From JBHHYR01 sp046757585 (GTDB taxonomy: Bacteria; Desulfobacterota; Binatia; HRBIN30), in contig JBHHYR010000096.1 of assembly GCA_046757585.1 (NCBI GenBank), forward strand, positions 1 to 13,963: 13,963 nucleotides of DNA, in the 5' to 3' direction. The notes under the pieces were generated by a model, which saw nothing but the letters and a program-made list of their open reading frames with translations, was not told the DNA's origin and searched no databases. A program made the translations under genes and the position numbers. This document shows positions 5,974 to 12,647 of the stretch, piece by piece (within the stretch, counting starts at the first letter, position 1; the number at the start of each line of letters is the position of its first letter).

Positions 5974-7603
5974 ATGCAGAGGCTACGGGGTGTCGCCTTT
6001 GGCGGTGTACTTGTGCTCTTGGGTGCAGAGCTGGCGCTGGCCCAGGGGGTGCGGGTGAAATACACCGAGCCCAGCCCCACCGGCTCGACGCCCAAGCAAC
6101 GCCGTCAACTTTGGCTTCTTCGAGGGCTTTTCGAGCATTGCCGCGATTCGGGACAATTTCCGGCAGACCTACATCGACTTGATGCAACTGGTGCACATTC
6201 TGAGCACCGACGGCTTTGACAGCGCGTTGAGTACGGACCTGGATCCCAACAACATCTTTTACCTCGGGCTCTCCCTGGGCGGGCTCATGGGATCGGGACT
6301 GACCCCCTACGTGCCAGAGGTGCAAGCAGTCGTCCTGGATGCCGCCGGCGGCAACCTCAGTTCCGAACTGTTTCTCAACTCCACCATCGGGTCCCGGGCG
6401 TTGCCGTTGACCCAGGCGATCTTCCAGCTGGATCCGGCGAATCCGATTGGAGATTTTTCGTTTTTCTCCGCGTTATCGCAAAGTGTCCTCGACGCCGGCG
6501 ATGGAACGGCGAACGCCAGCCACTGGGTCAAGGACCCGTTTCCTACTCCGTTCCGTCCCATGAACGTGTTGCTCCTCGAAGACATGAACGACCAGGTGGT
6601 ACCCAACCAGGCGAACGAGGCCCTGGCCGTTGCTGCCGGGCTCGAGATTTTCGATCCGCATGTGCAAAACCTGGTTGCGACAACGCGCCCCCTGCCGCTG
6701 GCACCCACACAGGGATTCATCGACGGCAACGTCGCGGGCACCGTGACCGCCGGCCTCTTTCAGGTCGGGCCGGGGGCGCACGCGGTCATCGAGAAAGGGG
6801 TCGCCACCCTCTCGCTCGTTCCCGGTTTCGCGCTGATAGACGAATTCCGCAACGCCGATGTCGCCACGGCCTTTGTCCCATTGATCCGCCAGGTCCGCAT
6901 CAAGCACCCCGGCGTGCTGGACGATATTCTGGCCTGGTTTCGGGACATCGTGAACAGCGGTCCTCCTGGTCGTTTTGCGTATACAGGGGCCCCACTTGCC
7001 TTCAACAGCTATCAGAATCAGATCATTGGGAAGAAGAAAAACACCTACATCTTCTTCAATCGCATGGTGAATGCCGACGGCGTGTACGGCGTGTTCTGTT
7101 CCACCAGCGCCGTGCCGTTCAATCAGCACCTCACGGGCCGCTCCCTCACGCTGAAGTTTCCCAAGAACCCGCAGGCCCCGCGTTCCCTGGTGATCCGAGC
7201 GTCAATCATTGACCCGACCAGCACGGTGACGATCGACCCGACAACCACGGATATCGCGGTCACCGTCTGGGAAGACCGTGACAACGCGCTTTTTTCGCAG
7301 GCACTCATCAAGGATTGCTGGGTGAACAAGAAAGCGGGTGTGAAGTGGATCTGGAAGAGGAGCACGTGCGGAGGTGGCGACCCGGGTGTGTTCACCCGCG
7401 CCCTGCTCAAGAAGACCGCCGGCACCGGTGGCACCACGTTCAAGTTCGTGCTCAAAGCGAAGGGAGACTTGGGCTTCGCCACCACCACGTTGGGGGGTGG
7501 TGGCGCGCAAGTCGAGTTGGGAATTGCGGGGGAGACGTACAACACCAGCGGAGGGAAGTGCCGCCGCGGAACAACAAGCATCGCGTGCTCGAAATACGAC
7601 TGA
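5974..7603 (+). pseudogene. Secreted alpha/beta hydrolase (lipase/esterase-like), frameshifted with missing N-terminal half
   Basis: The gene opens with an excellent ribosome site and a signal peptide (MQRLRGVAFGGVLVLLGAELALA). It then changes frame: the first frame stops at 6219, while hydrolase sequence resumes in the next frame at about 6098 (NAVNFGFFEGF) and runs to 7603. The second frame has a stop at 6056-6058, so the break lies between 6059 and about 6097. The downstream part keeps a plausible catalytic triad: serine in GLSLGG (codon 6272-6274), aspartate in MNDQVVP (6590-6592) and histidine in PGAHAV (6779-6781). The first strands and oxyanion HG region expected before the serine are absent, so an internal deletion of some hundreds of residues fits best. 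From about 6970 a lysine-rich beta module with four late cysteines follows, ending KCRRGTTSIACSKYD, like surface modules in deltaproteobacterial-type secreted proteins. An assembly error is the main alternative to a true pseudogene; an internal start at 6179 has no ribosome site. Confidence 0.75.
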
Positions 7604-7725
7604 GGCACGCCGGACAGCGCGCAAGGACGGGCGGAGGAACATGTTCGTGGCGGGCGCCGCTTGACTCTGCCGTTGCCTTGTAGGAGCGGGGGGACGAGTG
7701 GCACTATGGGGGCGGAGGCTCGGAG

Positions 7726-9402
7726 TTGAACGCGATCTGGATTCTGCTGGCTGCGCTTGGCTGCTACGCCGCAGGGTATCGCTGGTACGGCCGCTTCTTG
7801 GCGTCGGTGGTGGGCGTGGATCCTGCGCGCGTTACGCCGGCGCACAGCCGCTACGACGGCGTGGACTATGTGCCCGCGAAGAACTGGCTCGTCCTGTTCG
7901 GACATCACTTCTCGTCGATCTGCGGCGCGGGGCCCATCGTCGGACCCGCGCTCGCCGTTGCCTACTGGGGATGGGGACCGTCGCTGGTCTGGGTGCTGAT
8001 CGGGTCGGTGCTGATGGGTGCGGTGGCCGACTACACCAGCCTGGTGGTCAGTGTTCGCTCCGGTGGCCTGTCGGTGGCGGAGATCGCGCGGCCGGAGATC
8101 TCGGCTCGGGCGCGCTTGCTCTTCTCGTGGTTCATCTGGCTGGCGCTGATCCTGGTCATCGCGGTGTTCGCGATCTTTGCGGCGCGTACGTTCATCGAGG
8201 AGGCGGATGCGGTGGTCCCCTCGTTCGGCCTGATCCCAACGGCACTGGTAACCGGCTATCTGTTGTATCGCACCCGGCTGAACAACTCGCTGGTCACGGT
8301 GCTCGGGCTAGGGCTGCTGCTTTTGACCCTGATTGGGGGCGTCGAGGTTCCCATCCGGCTGCCGGCTCTGCTGGGCGTGTCGGCGGAGTCCTGGTGGATC
8401 ATCCTGCTCCTAGGGTACTGCTTCATTGCCTCGGTGACCCCGGTTCAGATCCTGCTGCAGCCGCGCGACTACCTTGCCAGCTTCATTCTCTTCGCCGCGA
8501 TCGGAATCGGGATCGCGTCCGTGTTCATCAGTGCCCCTACCATGCAAGCCGGAGCTTTTCATGCCCTGAATCCCAAGGCCTGGCCGGGCGCGGGGCCGAT
8601 CTGGCCGATGTTATTTGTGACCATCGCCTGTGGTGCCATTTCAGGATTCCACTCGCTGGTCTCCTCGGGAACGACCTGCAAGCAGCTCGACAACGAAACG
8701 CATGCCTGCCGCATCGGTTACGGTGGCATGCTCATCGAGAGCCTGGTGGGCGTGTTGGTGATCATTTGCGTCGGGGCGGCTCTACGGTACGACGACCTTG
8801 CCTCGACCCTCTGGCATGCGGGTCCGATCGCGGCCTTCGGCAAAGGGTACGGTGCGCTGTCGTTGCCCCTGCTGGGGGGGTACGGCAAGGCGTTCGCGAT
8901 CATGGCCCTCAACGCGTTCATCTTGACGACGCTGGATACCTCCACCCGGATCGGTCGCTACCTGACGCAAGAGCTGTTCGGCACTACGAACATGTACGTT
9001 GCGACCGGTATCGTCGTTGCCGTGAGTGCAGCGTTGGGCCTGACCGGACAGTGGGGCCGGCTGTGGCCAGCATTTGGGACGTCGAACCAATTGATTGCCG
9101 CGTTGGCGCTCCTGGTGACCTCCTGCTGGCTGCTGCGCCGCGGTCGCCGAGTCGTGTACACGCTGGTGCCTGCGTGTGTGATGCTGGTGACGACAGTGGC
9201 GGCGTTTCTCTATCAGCTCTACGCCGCGGTCTCCCGTGTGAACTCGAGTACCGGCGCCAGCGAGCCGGACTGGTTCATCGCAACGGTGATCGCCATCCTG
9301 ATTGGCCTCGCAGTGGTGGTATCCTGGGAGGGTCTCAAGTCACTGCTCGACGCGAACCGGGTCGAGGCCAGCGAATCGGCGGGACGGCTGGCAGTGGAAT
9401 AG
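7726..9402 (+). CDS. cstA: CstA-family carbon starvation protein / peptide-pyruvate transporter
   Basis: This 558-aa polytopic inner-membrane protein belongs to the CstA family, whose studied members (CstA, BtsT) import peptides or pyruvate when carbon is scarce. It carries the family signatures near the N-terminus: VPAKNWLVLFGHHFSSICGAGPIVGP (glycine/histidine motif at 59-71), then NPKAWPGAGPIWPMLFVTIACGAISGFHSL and SGTTCKQLDNE in the middle. Hydrophobic stretches suggest about fourteen or more membrane helices. It is shorter than the roughly 700-residue enterobacterial proteins and corresponds to the compact class found in many other bacteria. The start is a TTG; GGAGG seven bases upstream (7714-7718) and the immediate NAIWILLAALGCYAAGYRWYG helix support it. 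The gene lies 122 bp after the broken hydrolase on the same strand and converges on ispG. No regulatory site is recognised. Confidence 0.95.
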   Translation: MNAIWILLAALGCYAAGYRWYGRFLASVVGVDPARVTPAHSRYDGVDYVPAKNWLVLFGHHFSSICGAGPIVGPALAVAYWGWGPSLVWVLIGSVLMGAVADYTSLVVSVRSGGLSVAEIARPEISARARLLFSWFIWLALILVIAVFAIFAARTFIEEADAVVPSFGLIPTALVTGYLLYRTRLNNSLVTVLGLGLLLLTLIGGVEVPIRLPALLGVSAESWWIILLLGYCFIASVTPVQILLQPRDYLASFILFAAIGIGIASVFISAPTMQAGAFHALNPKAWPGAGPIWPMLFVTIACGAISGFHSLVSSGTTCKQLDNETHACRIGYGGMLIESLVGVLVIICVGAALRYDDLASTLWHAGPIAAFGKGYGALSLPLLGGYGKAFAIMALNAFILTTLDTSTRIGRYLTQELFGTTNMYVATGIVVAVSAALGLTGQWGRLWPAFGTSNQLIAALALLVTSCWLLRRGRRVVYTLVPACVMLVTTVAAFLYQLYAAVSRVNSSTGASEPDWFIATVIAILIGLAVVVSWEGLKSLLDANRVEASESAGRLAVE

Positions 9403-9489
9403 CCAGCTCGAGCCCCCGGTGCTGCAGCTCGTGGGGCGGCTGCGCTGCGAGCAGAGAGTCCTGCAACACCCACCGCTCCACGGGCGCGC
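9403..9489. other. Convergent gap between cstA and ispG
   Basis: This 87-bp stretch separates the two stop codons. Short GC-rich inverted repeats occur (CGAGC/GCTCG at the start, GCAGC/GCTGC further in), but none has a long stem or T-run, so I cannot assign a terminator. Confidence 0.5.
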
Positions 9490-10632
9490 TCAGTGCCGCG
9501 TGCGCTCGGCGATTAGCAGGTCGAGTTCCGTGCGCAGGCGCGGCAGCACGTGCTGATAACTGAAGGCGCCAATCTGCACCTTCTTCCGTTTCAAGTTGAC
9601 CATGGACGGCCCGCACCACAAGCCAAGATCGGCATCGTCCGTCTCGCCCGGGCCGTTCACCCGGCACCCCATGACCGCGATGGTGATACGGTGCTGCTGG
9701 GCGTAGGAGGTCAGCGCCCGCACCTGTGCGGCAAGCTCGACGAAACGTTCGTTCTCGACACGTGAGCAGCTCGGGCACGAGATGATGTTCAGGCCGGTGC
9801 CAAAGTCGGGCACTGAAACGAAACGGTGGTGGTGGACATCGTCGAGGATGCGCCGGCCCGCTTCGACCTCTTCCTGCTTGCGCGCGTTCGGCAGGGTGAG
9901 CGAGACCCGGATGGTGTCCCCGATGCCGCGGGCAAGAAGCGGTTCAAACGCCAGCCGTGTCTTGATGACGCCCTCCGGGGGCATCCCTGCCTCGGTCACC
10001 CCCAGATGCAGGGGCACGTCCGGCCGCGCCGCCGCAAACCGCGTGTTGGCTGCAACGACCTTGGACGGATCGGAATCCTTCAGGGACACCACGAACCGAT
10101 CGAACCCCAAGTCATCCATCGCGCGGCAGTGGTAGAGGGCCGACTGAACCATGGCTTCGAGCTGGTCCCCTGCGTAGCGCTCGACAAACTCCGGTGCCAC
10201 CGAGCCGCAATTGACGCCGATGCGCAGCGCACAGTCCGTGTCGCGGGCGACACTGACCAGCCAAGCCACCTTGGCGGCAATCGGTCTGTCCCGCTCGACG
10301 TGATGCAAATGGCCTGGGTTGTACCGGATCTTGTCGGCGTGTGGTCCGACCGTCGCGGCGAGGCGGTAGTTCTCTTGCAAGTCGACGGCCAGGACCGCGT
10401 CAGTTTGACGCCGAATTTCCTTCAGCGCCTCCGCGTCCTTGCGGTTGTCGACGGCGACGCGGACCAAGGCGGCACCGGCCCCATACAGCTGCTGGGTTTG
10501 CGCCACCGTGGCATCAATATCACACGTCTTCGTGGCGCACATGCTTTGCACCACGATCGGCGCTCCTCCGCCGAATGTCACCCGACCCGCCTGGACTGGT
10601 CGAGTCACGCGCCGCGTCGCTGGGTTGTCCAT
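9490..10632 (-). CDS. ispG: 4-hydroxy-3-methylbut-2-en-1-yl diphosphate synthase (IspG/GcpE)
   Basis: IspG converts 2-C-methyl-D-erythritol 2,4-cyclodiphosphate to HMBPP, the penultimate step of the non-mevalonate isoprenoid pathway, using a [4Fe-4S] cluster. The 380-aa protein has the N-terminal TIM barrel (VQSM 28-31, KIRYNPGHL 101-109, VSLKDSD 182-188, HLGVTEAG 209-216) and the C-terminal cluster domain. The cluster ligands are C286, C289 and C323, with E330 in NGPGE. It is the short two-domain form without the plant/Chlamydia insert. The substitution CATKTCDIDATVAQ, where better-known enzymes have TNTDTRD, and the HLHHVE segment mark a subtype that I associate from memory with planctomycete and deltaproteobacterial lineages. 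The ATG start at 10632 has only a weak GAGAT ribosome site. A 9-bp hairpin lies about 40 bases upstream in the leader. Confidence 0.96.
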   Translation of the reverse strand: MDNPATRRVTRPVQAGRVTFGGGAPIVVQSMCATKTCDIDATVAQTQQLYGAGAALVRVAVDNRKDAEALKEIRRQTDAVLAVDLQENYRLAATVGPHADKIRYNPGHLHHVERDRPIAAKVAWLVSVARDTDCALRIGVNCGSVAPEFVERYAGDQLEAMVQSALYHCRAMDDLGFDRFVVSLKDSDPSKVVAANTRFAAARPDVPLHLGVTEAGMPPEGVIKTRLAFEPLLARGIGDTIRVSLTLPNARKQEEVEAGRRILDDVHHHRFVSVPDFGTGLNIISCPSCSRVENERFVELAAQVRALTSYAQQHRITIAVMGCRVNGPGETDDADLGLWCGPSMVNLKRKKVQIGAFSYQHVLPRLRTELDLLIAERTRH

Positions 10633-10672
10633 GACGATCTCAGCCGGAAGCTAGCCGACGTGCGGCACTGAC

Positions 10673-10711
10673 TCAAGGCGGGGAGTGTGCAAGGGTGCAG
10701 GCCCGCCTTGG
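10673..10711. promoter_or_regulatory. 9-bp hairpin in the ispG / beta-barrel divergent region
   Basis: CAAGGCGGG (10674-10682) and CCCGCCTTG (10702-10710) are perfect inverted copies. Within the 19-base loop, TGCA (10688-10691) and TGCA (10696-10699) can pair again. It sits 42-78 bases before the ispG start, so in an ispG transcript it would be a leader hairpin. As DNA it could be an operator. There is no U-tract on either side, arguing against a simple terminator. Confidence 0.45.
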
Positions 10712-10761
10712 TCTTCGGCTCACGGTCAGAGGCAGACTCCCAACGAGCTGTGGCGCATCGC

Positions 10762-10791
10762 TTGACAGTCGCATCTTCCCGGTCAATATAG
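10762..10791 (+). promoter_or_regulatory. Candidate sigma-70-type promoter of the beta-barrel gene
   Basis: A perfect TTGACA (10762-10767) is followed by AATATAG, with an AT-rich hexamer AATATA (10785-10790) at a 17-base spacing. It lies about 70 bases before the ATG at 10861, in an otherwise GC-rich region. TTGAC (10762-10766) and GTCAA (10782-10786) also form an inverted repeat. The -10 match is only moderate. Confidence 0.45.
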
Positions 10792-10860
10792 CGCCCAAAG
10801 CCTGACGGGTGGCAACGGCAAACTCGGACGAACGAGCGGCAAGGAGAAGAGGAGGCGGTG

Positions 10861-11547
10861 ATGCACAAGTTCGCTGCAAAAAAGATGAGACGGGACGCCT
10901 TGCACCGGCGCGTCGTGCGGCGGTCGCTAGTCATGTCACTCTTCTTCCTGCTGGCGGCCGGCCCGCCCGCGGGTGCTGCGGGCGGGGGGCCCTTCATAGG
11001 CGTTGACCTGGGAGTCTCTGAACCGGCGAACAACAATTACCGCGCCCAGGTGAAGGATGGGGCGACCGGGAACCCCTACTTCGGATACATGCTGAACCAC
11101 TATCTTGGCGCCCAGGGGCAGTTCCATTTCGTGTTCCAGGAACCCGACAACGATCGGCGCGGTTTTCCCAAGGAGAATCAGATCACCACACTGTTTGGGT
11201 TTACGATCGGCCCGCGCATTGCACTGCCGTTGAGCAAGAAGGTTGAAATCTACGGCACTGGACAAGGGGGATTCTTCACCGGTCTGAGCGGGCGTTTTAC
11301 GCGCACTGACGGGGGTGTGTCCGCAGGTGGGGGGCTCGACTACTACGTGACCCCCAGGATTGCGGTAAGTATTTTCGGTCGCTGGAACAGCACGTTCATG
11401 TCCCCCCGACCGTTTTTCCTGTCGGGGCAGAGGGCAGATCAACAAGGACCGGCCGACGCCACCTGGGTGACGGCGGGCATGGGGGTGAAGTATCGCTTCC
11501 ACCCCCCCACCGGCCCGCTGCCCTGGCCGGCCAGAAAGGCCAAGTAG
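10861..11547 (+). CDS. Small outer-membrane beta-barrel protein
   Basis: This 228-aa protein has a long basic N-terminus and then a hydrophobic signal segment (LVMSLFFLLAAGPPAGA, cleavage near residue 39). The mature part begins GGGPFIGVDLGVSEP, as in small outer-membrane barrels of the OmpA-like/OmpW-like type. The rest alternates short beta-like strands with glycine and aromatic residues (GFTIGPRIALPL, VEIYGTGQGGFFTGLSG, VSAGGGLDYYVTPRIAVSIFGRW) and ends with a typical strand, WVTAGMGVKYRF, before a short proline/lysine tail. It probably sits in the outer membrane as an eight-stranded barrel; its ligand is unknown. ATG 10861 has GGAGG five bases before it; the GTG immediately upstream or the methionine at residue 9 (which would leave a shorter signal) are alternatives. 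It is divergent from ispG and ends in a hairpin shared with the convergent LLM gene. Confidence 0.82.
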   Translation: MHKFAAKKMRRDALHRRVVRRSLVMSLFFLLAAGPPAGAAGGGPFIGVDLGVSEPANNNYRAQVKDGATGNPYFGYMLNHYLGAQGQFHFVFQEPDNDRRGFPKENQITTLFGFTIGPRIALPLSKKVEIYGTGQGGFFTGLSGRFTRTDGGVSAGGGLDYYVTPRIAVSIFGRWNSTFMSPRPFFLSGQRADQQGPADATWVTAGMGVKYRFHPPTGPLPWPARKAK

Positions 11548-11573
11548 CGGCTGCGCGGCTCCCGGGCAGCCGC
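11547..11573. terminator. Hairpin filling the gap between two convergent genes
   Basis: GCGGCTGC (11547-11554) and GCAGCCGC (11566-11573) form a perfect eight-pair stem with an 11-base loop. It begins at the last base of the TAG of the beta-barrel gene and ends just before the TAA (minus strand) of the LLM gene. The intergenic gap is therefore the hairpin itself. It probably ends transcription or protects both transcript ends, but lacks a U-tract in either direction. Confidence 0.6.
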
Positions 11574-12572
11574 TTAGAGCACCGCTTCGGCCAGCAGGCG
11601 GAGCGCTGCGGGATCACGTGTGCCGGCGAGCAGGGAGGTAACAGGGCTTTCCTCCCACGCGTGCAGGCGGTCGCGAATACGGCCGGCCGAGCCGGCGAGC
11701 GAAATCTCGTCAGCAAGTTCATCGGGCACCGCCGCGATCGCCTCCTCGCGCCGGCCTGCGAAGAACAGATCCTGCACGTGGCGCGCCGCGTCTCCGAAAC
11801 CCATGCGGTCGATGAGATTGAGGTGGAAGTTCTGGCGGCGTGCTCCCATGCCGCCCAAGTAAAATGCCAGCATCATCTTGACCGGCATCAAGGCCTGGTC
11901 CAGGTCGTCGTTGATGATCACATTGACGGTCGCGGCGATATCGAAGCCGGGCTTCGCGCCGGCGAGCGAGTCGCGGAAGATGTCGAACCGGAAGGGAGAC
12001 GCAAACACCGGCAGCCAGCCAGCGGCGATCTCGGTCGCCAGTGCAACGTTCTTCGGCCCCTCGGCGCCCAGGTAAATGGGAATATCGTTTCGCAGAGGGT
12101 GGGTGATCAGTTTCAGGGGTTTTCCGAGGCCGGTGCCGCCCGGGTAGGGAAGCTGATAGTGCTTACCGGCATACGTGACCGGTCCCTCCCGCCGCAAGAT
12201 GGCCCGAAAGATGTCGACGAACTCACGCGTGCGGCCAAGCGGCCTGGGGAACGGTTGCCCGTACCAGCCTTCCACGACCTGGGGGCCGGAGACGCCGATC
12301 CCGAGCAGGAGACGCCCGCCGGACAGGTGGTCGATGGTGGCCGCCGTCATGGCCGCGCAGGCAGGCGTGCGCGCGGAGAGCTGCATGACTGCCGTGCCGA
12401 GCTTGATTCGCGAGGTGCGTGCGCCGATCCAGCACAATGGAGAAAAGACGTCGGAGCCGTAGGCCTCCGCCGTCCAGACGGAATCGAAACCGAGCCGTTC
12501 GGCCTCGAGGACGAGGTCGATCGGGTCCTCGGGTCCCATCATCCAGTAACCGATCTGCAAGCCGAGTCGCAT
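11574..12572 (-). CDS. LLM-class F420-dependent oxidoreductase (Rv3520c-like)
   Basis: This 332-aa TIM-barrel protein belongs to the luciferase-like superfamily, in the group that uses reduced deazaflavin F420 rather than FMN. The N-terminal run MRLGLQIGYWMMGPEDP, EAERLGFDSVWTAEAYGSDVFSP (23-45), SARTPACAAMTAATIDHLSGGRLLLGIGVSGPQVVEGWYGQPFPRP (66-111) and YPGGTGLGKPLKL match the actinobacterial Rv3520c-type family closely. The substrate is unknown; members reduce or hydroxylate varied small molecules. ATG 12572 was chosen because the family begins MRLGL; the preceding ribosome site is weak. A GTG at 12647 directly abuts the stop of the upstream phosphohexomutase gene and would add 25 residues with no family resemblance. 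Co-transcription with that gene is likely. Its presence implies that the organism makes or imports F420. Confidence 0.93.
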   Translation of the reverse strand: MRLGLQIGYWMMGPEDPIDLVLEAERLGFDSVWTAEAYGSDVFSPLCWIGARTSRIKLGTAVMQLSARTPACAAMTAATIDHLSGGRLLLGIGVSGPQVVEGWYGQPFPRPLGRTREFVDIFRAILRREGPVTYAGKHYQLPYPGGTGLGKPLKLITHPLRNDIPIYLGAEGPKNVALATEIAAGWLPVFASPFRFDIFRDSLAGAKPGFDIAATVNVIINDDLDQALMPVKMMLAFYLGGMGARRQNFHLNLIDRMGFGDAARHVQDLFFAGRREEAIAAVPDELADEISLAGSAGRIRDRLHAWEESPVTSLLAGTRDPAALRLLAEAVL

Positions 12573-12647
12573 CCAGGCGTGTAAAGCATGAGGTGGAATC
12601 CGTTTCAAACCGGCACGGCGACCCGCAACGCCGGACGAGAAGCCCAC

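Noticed and set aside
7698..9563. A 621-codon open frame over the whole of cstA in another plus frame
   Set aside because: Its translation is arginine/glycine/alanine-rich with no recognisable motifs, and the overlapping frame gives a clear CstA membrane protein. High-GC genes often leave such shadow frames open.
12573..12647. GTG at 12647 as LLM start, giving direct stop-start coupling with the phosphohexomutase
   Set aside because: The extra 25 residues have no resemblance to the family, which begins MRLGL; no ribosome site supports the GTG.
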